From Biscogniauxia marginata (lineage: Eukaryota > Ascomycota > Sordariomycetes > Xylariales > Xylariaceae), in the NCBI GenBank assembly GCA_022695795.1, contig MU404133.1, forward strand, positions 62,001-126,000: a stretch of DNA of 64,000 nt. The letters run 5' to 3'. The notes under the pieces are model-generated. The model did not search any database. It saw only the letters and a list, made by a program, of their open reading frames with translations, and was not told where the DNA came from. The position numbers and the translations under genes were made by a program. Positions 1-11,559 of this stretch are shown here, in pieces (position 1 is the first letter of the stretch; each line of letters starts with the position of its first letter).

Positions 1-334
1 TAGGCCGATGCTAATGCTGATCGTTGGAGAGACGGTGGCGTTAAATGCTAAGGGCAAGGGTCTCACAGACAGGGAGTCGCAGAAGTAGCGTCCGCATAAC
101 CATGTAATTACGGGGTATGTATAGGTAATCAGAACAGGCCGGTTGGCCTATATATTAATCTGTCGTTGCAAAAGAGCATCAAGCCCTCTCCAACATCCAT
201 AAGAACCACTACGACCCCCCATAGTAAGCACAACTGGAATGACTTAGAGCCTTCCTTGGTTCAAATATCTGACTTCAAAAATTCGTTAACTGCCCTTCCC
301 CTGAACTTGTACTTCGCAAAACCAGGCTACAACA
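1..334. other. Non-coding sequence upstream of the first P450
   Basis: I see no gene here. Short open frames are present but none begins with a plausible ATG and none resembles a protein I know. The stretch probably holds the promoter and 5' UTR of the P450 that starts at 335. Confidence 0.5.
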
Positions 335-2312
335 ATGACAGCCGTCCAGACGGTCGCGGTCTTCGTCACTGAGCGGTGGGCGACAGTCCTAATATCCGTA
401 TTAGTTCTTGCGTCTGCTGTGTTGGTACCGAGACTTGTGGATATTTTGAGAATTTCTAAAATCCCCCTTGTCGCTCTTGACTTGGGAAATACAGAAAAGC
501 GGCGGCAGGCATATCTGACCGGAGCGAGGAAGCTTTATAATGAGGGATACAGAAAGGTTCGTGATCAGTTGTCGTTAAACTTGGGATGTTGCTAACATGC
601 GATCTTCTGGTTAGTTCAAGGATGGTGTCTTCAGAATCACCACGTCGCGACGTATGTTGGACCGATTCCATACATACATACATGGTCATCGGTGAAGCTG
701 ACTAGGGATATGTAGAGACGGATATCATTGTGCTATCTCCAAAATTCTTGCCAGAATTGAAGAAACTGCCAGATAGCATTGTCAGTATGGCAGCCGCTGT
801 CGACGAGGTAAGTAATTATCCAATTTCAATTAAGTGTAAATATTGGTTGATGCTGATACTTCTTTCTGGATAGACTATGGAAACCAAATATACGAGAATC
901 GATACGACAGTTCCTATCGTTCCGCATACGGTCAAAGCGGACTTGACACCAGCGCTGAGTAAGTCGCGGCAGCTTTGCAAGGCTATTGACTTAGGAGCTT
1001 ACCAACTGTTACAGCTCGACTCAACCCGACACTCGCCCAAGAAGTACAAGAAGCTCTTGACTTGGAGATGCCTCCGACTTCAACCTGGACTGAAGTCGAT
1101 ATTCACCATGTCCTTCTCCGTGTCATAGCTATGGCATCTGGACGCCTCTTCATCGGCCCCGAACTTTGCCGTACCGAACAGTATTTAGACTCTTCGATCA
1201 ACTACACTATGGAAGTTATGGAGGCACAACGCGCCGTGCAGCAGATGCGACCTTGGCTACGGCCTTTCCTGGCTAACAGTCTCCCTCAAGTAAAGAAGCT
1301 TGGCCAGAGGATCAAGGAAGCGGAAGATTTCCTTTACCCACTCGTGGAGCTTCGGAAGCAGGCTGCAAGCAACCCGGATGACGAAAAGCCAGATGACTTG
1401 CTGCAATGGCTACTGGCTAGGCAGCCCAGCTTCCCCGACGAAATTAGCCAGAACATCGCCAGAGTCCAACTGGGCCTAAGCTTCGCCGCTATACACACCA
1501 CGACACTTACAGCAACCAACGCGTGCGTAATCCACACCCCTACTGTTCCTTGCTACTTCATATGGCTGGTACCTGACTGACAGGTCTTAGATTCTATGAC
1601 ATCGCCGCTCTCCCCAAATTCGCCCCTGAACTTCGAGAAGAAACTTTAGCCGCCCTTGCAGAGAATGATGGGGTATTTACCAGCAACGCCCTCCAGGGAA
1701 TGAAAAAGATGGATAGCTTCCTGAAAGAGGTTTTGAGACTTCATCCAGCCACAATGGGTAAGAGCGCCGGCTCTCCTGCGATTGATATCGTGGACTAACA
1801 CAAGTTGTGCAGCCGCATTCCAGCGCAAGGTGTTACAACCCTTTACGCTCTCCAACGGGCAGGTGATTCCCGCCGGAGTCACCATCGAGGTCCCCGCCGT
1901 CTCCGTGAATTCGGACTCGGAAATCTTCGCCGACGCGGATCGTTTCGACCCCCTGCGGTTCTACCGACTGAGGCAAAGCGCGAAGCAGTCCGGCTCGGTC
2001 GAAAAGGCCGCGTTGAACCAATTCGTTAGCGTCAGTCAGGACAGCTTGACCTTCGGCTACGGACGCCACGCCTGCCCCGGCAGATTCTTCGCCGCGAACG
2101 AGATCAAGATGATCATGGCCAACGCTCTGTTGAAGTTCGAGTTCAAGAACACGGATGGCTCCACTGAGAGATATCCGAACATCGAGTTCGCTCACATGGT
2201 AAGATGGCAGACTCTACTGATAGAACTTTGATGAGAATAGCGCTGACCTCTGAGTTCTTAGTCTATCCCGGACATGAAGAGAAAACTCATGTACAGAAGT
2301 ATCCAGGTTTGA
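335..2312 (+). CDS. Cytochrome P450, ent-kaurene oxidase/CYP503-like
   Basis: Predicted membrane-anchored, heme-thiolate monooxygenase. My splice model has eight exons (335-556, 615-651, 716-807, 874-958, 1015-1522, 1591-1757, 1813-2198, 2262-2312), all introns GT-AG and in phase, giving about 515 aa, the normal length for the family. The N-terminus has a transmembrane anchor (VLISVLVLASAVLV). Conserved parts follow in order: EGYRKFKDGVFRI after splicing, VPHTVKADLTPAL, an I-helix AAIHTTT in place of the usual AGxDTT (seen in this P450 group), the K-helix ExxR in KEVLRLHP, and the heme loop FGYGRHACPG with the ligand near Cys458. This pattern recalls fungal P450s that oxidise diterpenoids and indole-diterpenes (CYP503/CYP68 types). 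The substrate cannot be read from sequence. The next gene on the same strand is a Zn2Cys6 regulator. The gene looks intact. Confidence 0.9.
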
Positions 2313-3576
2313 TGTCATTCTCGTTCCGGTAACCGAATATCCGACTCCATCAATTCTACAGCTTTCCGGGAGAAAGTCGAATCGTACAAGATACGGGACG
2401 TATAGTTTGTTTGGGATGAGGGAATAGAGGTTATGTTTATGGCTTTAGGAAGAACTAGGGTGTATGCAACTTATCAGATAGATCGCTATTCCTTTTGTAT
2501 TAGACCTGTCATTATTTAGCCGTCCAGGTTTCGTTGTGTCTCGATAAGGTTTATATGATTCCCCAGCATTGTCGAATATGAATATAAATATATTTTAACC
2601 AATCATCTATGCTTCATATCTGCCGCATGCCATCAACGAGCCCACGCACACGCAGGTATGGGCCGAAACAAATGACACACAGCTATACTAGCCACACTTT
2701 GGATCCCATACTGACCTACATGAAGTACTGCACGTGAAAGCAAACGTGCTTATAATTTTGGGGAAAATGGAAAATGGGTTTTTTTTTTTTTTTTTTACTT
2801 CTGTAGGTAGGTACATTTCAAATATGTAGGCTTTCTATCAGTGGGGTTTCGTTTCATGCTCGAGTTGTGGTGTATAACTGTAGCATATTATAAGTCTTGT
2901 GGCTGTGTCTCATGTATTTGCGACACTTCTTTTCATAAGTTGGAGGAGTATAGATTGTGTAACAGGGGCAGGCCCGTGCTCACCGATCAATGATTTCATG
3001 GAGACCGCCAAGACTATATGAATACTTATATGCATTAACCAATCAGATCGTTTCCATTTCCCCTCAAGCTTTGGACTACCAGCAAGACCTGCATAAACTA
3101 GACCAGATCAATAAATCTACATAGCAACACTGAATCAGACATATACTCTGCAGGTTAAATTAAATGGACCTGCCTTTGATTTGATTTCATTAAGTAGCAC
3201 CCATGCGAGTCCAAGGTATGAGCTGAACTCGGAAATACAGGTACTTTTGAGACGTAGGGAACTCTAAATGAAAACTAGCAATAATACCTAAGGATGAGTG
3301 CAACCAGGCATGACATAAAAGTACAAAATAAAAAAAAACCCTCAAGGAATCGATAAAGCATGGACTCGGATGGCTGTGCCCGTTGATGATGTACCATCCG
3401 GTAGCCAGGGTGGTGTGGGTCGTCTGCAGAGCCCTAAAGTGACCTTTAAAAGGTTCCCCTAACCCTGCGGATTCTCTCTTTCTTACTAACACTACATCTT
3501 GAATTCACGCCTGGAATCCACATCTTGAATTTCGTACCTCACCAAGCCGAAGCATTTGACCGCGTAGAATCCAATC
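2313..3576. other. Intergenic region between P450 and Zn2Cys6 gene
   Basis: No gene seen. It contains an 18-base T run near 2779-2796 and otherwise ordinary sequence. The right part should hold the promoter of the regulator that starts at 3577. Confidence 0.5.
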
Positions 3577-4921
3577 ATGCCGCGACTGGGTTATTTAAAA
3601 TCCCGGCATGGGTGCGACAGATGTAAACAGCGCCGGGTCAAGGTACATAGTCACGCTGCATGTTCGGTATTGATCGCTGACCTGGCCTCAGTGCGACGAA
3701 TGTTCCCCCTGTGCCGCCTGTGTCAGGCACGGCATCAGGTGTAGTCTCCTCGACAGGCCGGTCAGGATGCAGTTGAGGTCCATCAGGGACAACCGGGATC
3801 CGCGAATGGAGGCGTACGGGAGCCCCCCGGAGGAACGAGGGACAATCGGCGGCAGAGGCAATCGACGTTTAATTCCGGCTCAGACCGAGGCTGGTGGTCC
3901 ATCCAACAAACCGAAATTCTCAATAGTCCCCGACGAGCATCTCCCGCGCATCGTGTCGGCTAGCTCGGTATCGGCAAGCGAGGAAGACCACGAGAACTCT
4001 CTGACGACAGGTTTTACAACGGATCCGTATCCATACCTTCTCCCCCTCCTCAGCCAATCAGAGACGCCAGGTATACCAGCCTGGATGTCCGACTTGGAGC
4101 TGATGCATCATTTCACGGCCTCGACCTGGCAGACGCTCCCGCGAGCGAACGAGATTCAACGCATATGGCAGATTGAGATCCCCAGGCTGGCACTTGAGTA
4201 TGAATTCCTCATGCACCAGCTGTTGTGTATCTCCGCATCCCATCTCGTCTCAGTACACCACAATGAATCAAAGAAATACACGCCACTGGCCACCCACCAC
4301 CAAAACAATGCCATCAAGGGGCTCAGACGAGTGCTCCCTAATATCGACAGCGTAAACTGCCACGCGGTGTTTGTGGCTGCATCGCTACTTATTATTAGCG
4401 CATTTGCCGCATCGTCCGACCACCACGAACCCAAAACCCAACCTGGCATCGATCATCTGTTGGAGGTCTTCTACCTCATGCGCGGCATGAACCAAATTCT
4501 ACATTCCCACGAACAACTGCTGATGCAGAGTTCCATCGGCGGTCTGTTACAGCTCAGCGAATACCGCTCGGCAACGCCGTTCCTCATGTCGATTGTGGCG
4601 GGGATCACTTCGGCGATGCTGCCGCACAGCGAGCAAGGACTGTCGCAATCAGCCCCGTGTCAAGATGCGGCAACTACGCTGATCCACTGGATCAGCCGCG
4701 CGGCCCAAGATGCACCGGTGCCAGAGCAGAGGCTAGTAAGTTCATGGCCAATTGCCGTCTCCAACGAGTTCATGGAGCTCATGCGTGAGCGTCACGGCGG
4801 TGCGATGGTGTTGCTGAGCTACTACTGTCAAATTGTGGAACATGTCGAGCCCGAGTGTTGGTATCTAAGTGGTTGGGCGAAATCGGTCCAGAGGGAAATC
4901 GAACGAACCTCCAACAGCTAG
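3577..4921 (+). CDS. Zn2Cys6 fungal transcription factor (Upc2-like type)
   Basis: Predicted nuclear DNA-binding regulator of about 431 aa. Two exons (3577-3642 and 3692-4921) are joined across a 49-base GT-AG intron that splits the zinc cluster, a common intron site in this family. The spliced N-terminus holds all six cysteines: CDRCKQRRVKC followed by DECSPCAACVRHGIRC, spacing C-x2-C-x6-C-x5-C-x2-C-x6-C. A basic linker and a low-complexity stretch follow. The middle and C-terminal part (from WMSDLELMHHFTAST near 4081) resembles the fungal-specific domain of Upc2/sterol-uptake-control-like regulators. The ATG at 3577 is chosen because it lies just before MPRLGYLKSRHGCDRC, a typical start. 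It follows a P450 on the same strand, so local regulation is possible but is inference. The sequence shows no break. Confidence 0.88.
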
Positions 4922-7900
4922 TGTAGCTGACGATTCGCGTCTACCGTGAAGTGTGAATACTATTGTGGTAGCGCGAGCTTGCTAATGCTGTTAATGTTAA
5001 GCTTTTCAATAACAGGGACAAGGCCATTCATGCTGGTCTCGTATCATTCCATCAATGACCAATTGCGGTTGGTTCCTTGGCAGTTGACTAAAAGGCTATC
5101 TATGCCAAGAGGGCTAAAGCTGGCTCCGCCACCCCTTCGGCCGCCTTAACGCGTATTCATAATAGTATCGTCAGTTTTTATGTTATCTCTCCGGCGAGCC
5201 GTGCATTAAAGCAAGAGCCAGGCAGACGCTTGAGCCAGACGCCTGAAGCATCGCGTTCCCCGGTACTATGCGCTTATAGCTAGCGCTGCAGGAGAAAACA
5301 CCGCCACCAATACATAACAAGCTATGCAACAGCTGACAAACAAACCAAGTTATTCTACCGCATCGCCGTCTATAATGAGTAAGCCTCAGCTGCGGTCGTA
5401 GCCGAACTCAATTGCTGCGCGAGAAGTTTTCGTGGCCGATGGGGCTATAGTGTCGGCAGATATACATGACGGACTGAACCGGATTCTCAATTGCCAGGGC
5501 AAATCCAGTGTGCATCCTATTCCAGGACAGCGGACGCTCGCAAACCCCAATGCGCTTCCGGATAACCCATTAATGCGTGTCACCACGAAATTAGCAGCTG
5601 GTCCGGCCACTCCCCACCTATTCTCCGCGGAGACGGGGATCCCCGTCTTGAGGTGGATGCTGTGGGGAGGAATTGCTGTTCATGCTCCGGCCGGTTGACG
5701 AATGCCTGAGCCACTTTAGCCCAGGTCAGTGCAAGGGGAGAGAAAACATGGCACATTACGGGGAGAACAGCTTATGCATCGCGACAGTGGGCATGGTGGG
5801 TGAGAGTATGTTGTTAGGCATCAGCCGGACGGGAACGACTAAGCCATGTCGAGTGTTGAATACGCGTATCGGGATAGTGGCGATACTTCGCGGTGGTTTA
5901 ATGAGCTATAGACGGACAAGAGTGTCTGCTGACTAACACTGTCGTACTTTTACCCCCTTAATTTGAAATGGATGACAACTCACGACCGGGAAGTACTCAG
6001 CCCGTTTGTAGGCAAACCACTTGAATACATAAAAGTCATATTGCCAGTATGATAATCACTCCATTGCTCCCGGAACTACGTAATCCCGCGCCGAAGACAG
6101 CCTCCCTAGGTACTAGTTATCACCTGCTGCATAGGTCAATAGCTTCATCAGACTCTGCCAGAAACGAGGCTTTCGCCCTCATTGCTAAGCACCAGGCCTG
6201 GAGGGCCTTGCAGTGGTGAAGGGACGAGTGCTACCAGGTGCGATGGGCGACGAGGGAGGCATTTGGGTGTCAAAAGACCGCTTCCTCGTGTAGCTTTAGT
6301 TCTAGCTCTTCGCGCAACAACTGTTCTGTTATACCCCCGTATACTGGTTCCCATCGCGACAGACCCCAAGATGGCCTCGATGTCAGGAAACCCATCACCC
6401 TCCTCGAAGTTGGTCCCGTTGCAGTTATTGGTGTTGCCGCCCGACAGGAGCTTGGCCTGCTATCGTGGCTTATAGCGGTGAGAACACAGGATACAATAGT
6501 GCTCGGGAGATAAAGGGTTATTGAGGCGTAAAACGGTCTCCCGTCCGTACGACTACTTTTAGTTATAGCTCTTCACGCAACAACGAAGTCATTACCTATC
6601 CTCTTAAGGCAGCCTGTATCGTGACACCGTCGTTGCCGGCGCTAAACCCCAATTGATAGTTCTTGCTGTTATTGGAAGAGGTTGTTTACAGCCTCTCCAT
6701 CAGATACCGGTTGCAAGGCTCCTGCGGAACCGCCTCATGACCCTCCGTGAGAGCCTCTGACACAGGTGTAGGACTAAAAGTTTATATGTAAATGGTTGTC
6801 TGGTCTCATGTAGCCAATATATTCGATATAGAGATAAAATTCGGGTGTATGAAGTTTCGATAACGAGTCGTTGATGGCTGTTGGGAACTTGCTAGCTAGG
6901 TGTACATAGGCTACAGTCCGAGGGGACGCAATGGATAGAGATTATCGGTATAATTAAGGCTACGTAGTTTATAACTTGGAAGTTTTATATATTGGGACAT
7001 ATTACAAGCATCTGAATGAGAAGGTATACTTTCAAGGGAAAGTCCGAGCTTACAAGTCTTAATTTGCATAACGTATAAGTAAACTTATAAATATTAACTT
7101 ACTTACAAGAATTAAGTTTAAGATACTTCACTTAAATAGGGACACACAGCCATCGGTAGCACCTATAAATGAGGAATGCCTTTTCTTAAGTAAGTTCTAC
7201 GGGGTAAGACTGCCCTCATCCGACACATGTTAGTGACGTAAGTAGAGCGAGAAATCTCTCGTGTCAACGGAGAAAGGAACAAATAAATAGAACGAGGATT
7301 ATTGCACCTAGATGGTTTTATAAGCGTTTTGTGGACTCGGATAAGAAAGTAAATACTGGTGCGCTATACTTCTTAGCCCGTGTATTGAGAAGAGGCTGTC
7401 TTAACCTCCGGCCATGGCGATAGTTATCGCTATCACAACACGATCGATCCATTTTATTTAGCTAGGCGGTCAGGCTGAGATATAGCACAACTTATATGGT
7501 AAGCCATTCTAATAAAAGACTACATATATAAGATCAAAACAAGGGCTGTTGTGTTAGTGGCGCGACAAGTTAAGGCTGACTCTCTTATTCATGTTGAGTT
7601 ATGGGGCTACACGACCCTTAGTCACCTGTATCTATATAGATAGGGGGCTTCGGACTCACCTTGAACTAACACACTTGATCCTATCCACACATCTTCGTCT
7701 CATCTCAACAATGGGATTATATTGGCACACCTAGGAGGGAGAGAGATAAGGAATTGATAATTGTCAGGTTAATTATGACACGTATATACCGGCAAGTTAT
7801 AAATTATCGCCCCGGGCCATAATGTTTTAATTGGTAGTGAGTATAGGAGCACCGTATTTTTCTCTTTTCTACTTTAGCATGAATATCTTCTTACAGGTCA

Positions 7901-8160
7901 CTTGAGGCTCTTGCGTAATATCTGCTTTGGTAACCTCGAGGACCTTTGATGCACTGCGGCTAAAATCATCTATCACTTTAAATATGAACGTTGTATCATT
8001 AGCCATTATCGCTATAGTCTAATGTTAGTCAACATGAACGAATCGCGGCGGTGTGTGGGTTGGGCTTGAAAAATATTGTTGTACATAATTATTATGATCA
8101 AGTGTTAAAATTTCTAGTTTACGAGACACTTATACTAAATAGGTATTATTGTTTATAGGT
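4922..8160. other. Long stretch without recognisable genes
   Basis: Apart from one copy of a dispersed repeat (6451-6595), I find nothing that looks like a gene. Open frames of 60-97 codons are short, overlap on both strands and lack family motifs. The part from about 6780 to 8160 is moderately AT-rich and could be old, degraded repeat DNA. Confidence 0.5.
6451..6595. repeat. Dispersed repeat, copy 1 (partner at 49878-50022)
   Basis: About 145 bases align by eye with 49878-50022. Both share CTT-G/A-GCCT, then TATCGT-G/A-GCTTA, then the near-identical block GCGGTGAGAACACAGGATAC, and end with TAGCTCTTC followed by a C/TG-rich spacer and AACAACGAA. Most differences are transitions. The end motif TAGCTCTT...AACAA also occurs near 6307 and 50407, so longer copies may extend to both sides. 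The class (LTR, MITE or other) is unknown. Confidence 0.6.
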
Positions 8161-10427
8161 AGAGGGGGTGTCATGCGACGAGGAGTATCTGGTGTATCAG
8201 ATCCTAATCGACTTGTACAACCAGGCATGTCGTAAGCGTCATGCCGCCATAGGAGGCGTTGTAATTCCAGCCTCTGCTCATTTCAGCTTTAAAACTCGAA
8301 TACTACCTTACATTGAATCCCTTGGTCTTTGCAAATATAGACCCGACAACTTCTGAACTGGCTCGGTATCATGGCTGTCGACGACTTTAGGCGCCATTTG
8401 GATCCGTATAAGGTATACTGCGGATCTGGTCCTATTGGGAATCGATCTACTTCTCCCCTGTCTCCACGAAGACGGAGCTACGGCCCAGATGACAGCTAGG
8501 CGAGATCCGAGCCTCGTTACCTCTCACCTCTAAGAAGGCACCGACGACGAAGCAGGTATAGCTGGAGCTCTGATGATAGTCGCACATTTGGGAGCAGAGC
8601 TAGCGCACCACGATACTATCCTAGGCCCCGCCGATCCCTATCCTCCATGCGTCCTGTAAGGCGTGGTAGCAGATATACTTACCGTTGGGACAAAAGTGAT
8701 GACGACTACATGCACAAAGTTGAACAGACTTGTCCATACCGGATTCTCCATTAATATTTCATGAAGTTGAAGGCGAGGGGTTATCGAAGACCTTTATAAT
8801 GCCCAAGTCCCGGCTAGATAAGAATCCATCGCTAAATGTTGCCGCAAATACGGTGTGTCCAGAATGGGACCAGTCAGAAACAACTTTTGAGGACGGATCA
8901 GTTTCAAACTTGTTTGTCATACATGCATCTGAATACAGTTTAAGTAAAGATAGAAGACAAAAGATTCGTCTGATGTGTCCATCCCGGCCTCCACAAACGG
9001 AATCCAACCCGTCCGTGATACAATTCAGATGGTTGTAAGTATCCCTGGGTGCTTGGCCACAAAGTCGACTAAAACATTTATTAGGCACCAACAAACACAC
9101 TGCATGCGACTTGAGACTTTGGATATATGTAAAAGGTTTCTACTTATTGACAAAACCAAGGGCTAATTCTGTTCTAGAAACTGGTGATAAACTCCCCTTA
9201 TATCTCAGCCAATATAAAACTAGTAGCCTTAAATTTACTAAACGACATTAAGGAAAAAAGCATCTCGCAGACTAGTTGGAAGCCCTCATATTCAGTTGGG
9301 TTGTATTCTTCGCGGTATTGGCAGTTGCGATAATGACGTCGACTTACAGAATCGGCCAGTTATCTTTCTTTCAAGTCTTTATCTATCCCTGAGCCGAAAG
9401 CCACCTCTCGCGGATACAGACAAAGGGTATCGTATGTTTAGTCTTCTTGAAAGCCTCTATGGCTACGACGTTGAAGGTGACAGACAAGACACTGAGATTA
9501 TGAAGAAAATGGGTTTTGGATCATCAAAGATACTCTGTGTGTTCCTCAACTATGGTGTCTACTAGTGGGAAACGGTGAGACTTGCTGACCTGCGATGAAA
9601 TATCCTCCAGACAACTGCAGACGGCTCACTTCAAATAGATGTTCTCATCACCGTGTCCGAGCTAGCGACGAAATTTCTGGGAGAAGGTCTCATTGAGATA
9701 GAACAGAAAATATCTGATCTACGAAGACCCCTCACTATACAAGCACAAGACCAATACAGGCGACCATATACTGTTGTTATTGATGCAAACTGTAACTACG
9801 TGGTATGATGAAGGAGTCTTTTTCAGAGTGCACCATACTAACCGTATTATGGTTGAAGGACTTTCTAACGCACGCATTCACTTTAGTCCAAGAGGCCAGA
9901 AAAAAAGCGACTGACTACGAGCTACTGGATGGAAATAATGAGCTGGTCACTCCGCAAAGATGGCTTGTGTTGATTCAACAAGGAATCCTTCAAGACACAG
10001 TGTTCCATATTGTGCCAAGAGTTCAACATCAGGGGGGGTTATGGGAAAGCCGGAGCCAGTCTCCATCACGACTCAGAAACCCACGACGACAGGGAACGGA
10101 CCCCAGTGATTCTCTGGAAGTCCCTAGGGGGAGAAGGTCCTATATTGTGGGCAGCTTTGGATCTAGGACATCCGTAAACTATATTCCCAAGGACAGAAGG
10201 TTGCCCGAACCTTCGTGGATCACGGAAAATAGAACAAGATCACCTGAGCCTAGGTCAGATTACGACCCTAACGAAGGGGCATTTTTCCATGATCAGCATA
10301 ACTCCTCTACGAGTGATTTTGGTAATTTAGAGGGATCCATCACGAAAGAAGACAGGGATAGGAAGTTGGTTACCTGGCAAGATCTAGAAGAGCAGGAAGA
10401 ACTAGAGGGCAACGAGGTCCGTAAGGC
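8160..10427 (+). pseudogene. Degraded N-terminal half of a fungal CorA-like / ubiquitin-like-domain protein
   Basis: A protein-like trace runs along the plus strand in alternating frames. It starts near 8162 (SCDEEYLVYQILIDLYNQA), continues through PYIESLGLCKYRPDNF to a Ser/Arg-rich tract (8400-8690), then EGEGLSKTF near 8770, VIFLSSLYLSLS near 9358, VSELATKFLGEG near 9655 and RPYTVVIDANCNYV near 9760, and ends in LEEQEELEGNEVRKA at 10427. Frame changes or stops occur near 8355, 8500, 8750, 9550 and 9805, and again near 9910. The blocks (a Ser/Arg linker, a central VPQxW-type block, and a ubiquitin-like block ending ELVTPQRW) recall the N-terminal half of multidomain fungal CorA-like proteins. 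The trace stops at the target duplication of the LINE insertion at 10414-10427; across the insertion the frame reads EVRKAE then stop (24374-24376). It is clearly non-functional; the family call is moderate. Confidence 0.5.
10414..10427. repeat. Target-site duplication of the LINE, left copy
   Basis: The 14 bases GAGGTCCGTAAGGC recur as GAGGTTCGTAAGGC at 24356-24369 with a single C/T difference. The left copy lies in the pseudogene reading ...NEVRKA, and the right copy continues that reading for one codon before a stop. This marks the two ends of one insertion event. Confidence 0.75.
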
Positions 10428-11056
10428 TTGTTATTGTTGTTATTGTTGTATTGTTTAACGTTTAAGTGAGGGGGGCGTGAGCCTTCTTAGGCAACCTCCT
10501 TAGGGGTATGAGACGTGGCTAGTTACAAGTTATAAGTATTTAAATCTAAAGTTATTTATAATTTGTGAGGTTATTTCTTGTTTTAAAGGCTTAATATTCC
10601 TTAATTAGTAGTTGTTATTTGTTAATTTTGTTAATTTATTATTATATAAATTCGTTATATATTTTTATTATTAAGGGGATAAAGAGTTTTTTTTTTCCCT
10701 TTTTATTAGTTGTTATAACTTTAATAAGTATTGTTTTAAGCTTAAAAAGCGTATTAATATAGTGTAATAAAATAAAATGAAATAAAATTAATAATTCTAA
10801 ACTTTATTTATCTTTTAAAAAAAAGTAGTAATTAATAAATATAAGCCCCCTTTTTAGCTTTTTAGTAGCTTTATAAGGATTATTATTTTTAGTTTTTTTT
10901 TCTTTTTCTTCTTTTTTAGTATTATCTCTTTTTATTATTTCTCTTAATTTTATTAGTTATAATATTATTTTCTTTTTAGCTCGAATAAGAAATAAATTCT
11001 TTTAAAGTAGCTTATAACTACGTAAAATTTCTAGAACTTTAAAGGGTTTTAAATTA

Positions 11057-11061
11057 GTTAT
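11057..11061. repeat. Target-site duplication GTTAT, left copy (pairs with 18568-18572)
   Basis: Five bases immediately before the 5' LTR are GTTAT, and the five after the 3' LTR are the same. Five-base duplications are the rule for Ty3/gypsy integrases. This fixes both boundaries of the element. Confidence 0.85.
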
Positions 11062-11467
11062 TGTTACAGATCTCGTGTTCCCCCCCCTGCGTGCAGGTCA
11101 CGTGAGCAAAATATGAATTAGTGAATCATGGGTAAATAAGAGTCGATTTATTGATTCAAGGTGAATTAGTGAATCATGGGTAGACAAGAAGCGATTCACT
11201 AATTTAATGAGTTTGTGTGAAGGAAAAACGAGTATAAATAAATTGGAATTTCTTATGTATTTAGTTATTTATTTCTTAGCTATTAATTTAAGATTATAAT
11301 TACTTTTTAATATTATAGTGAGAGTACCTTGAAACCTCTTTAACGAATATAACATTGTGAATTACTTGAATTAATTTTAACCTATTATTATTTTTAAATT
11401 AAGAAAACCTAGTACGTACTTACTTATGAAGTCAATTAACTAAGAACATATAAGGAGGTTTATTATA
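11062..11467 (+). repeat. 5' LTR of the chromovirus
   Basis: 406 bases, aligned over its length with 18162-18567. It starts TGTTACAGATCTCG. Its last bases read TTATA where the partner has TCACA, so the canonical CA end has been lost by transitions. Between the two LTRs nearly all differences I checked are C/T or G/A changes. Confidence 0.88.
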
Positions 11468-11559
11468 TTTTAATAGCTTCTTGATTAGTGCTTAATATTG
11501 GTTTAAGAAAGGAAGGGACTTTTAATTAAACCGTCCCAAGATAAGCATGCCCCTTAAAA

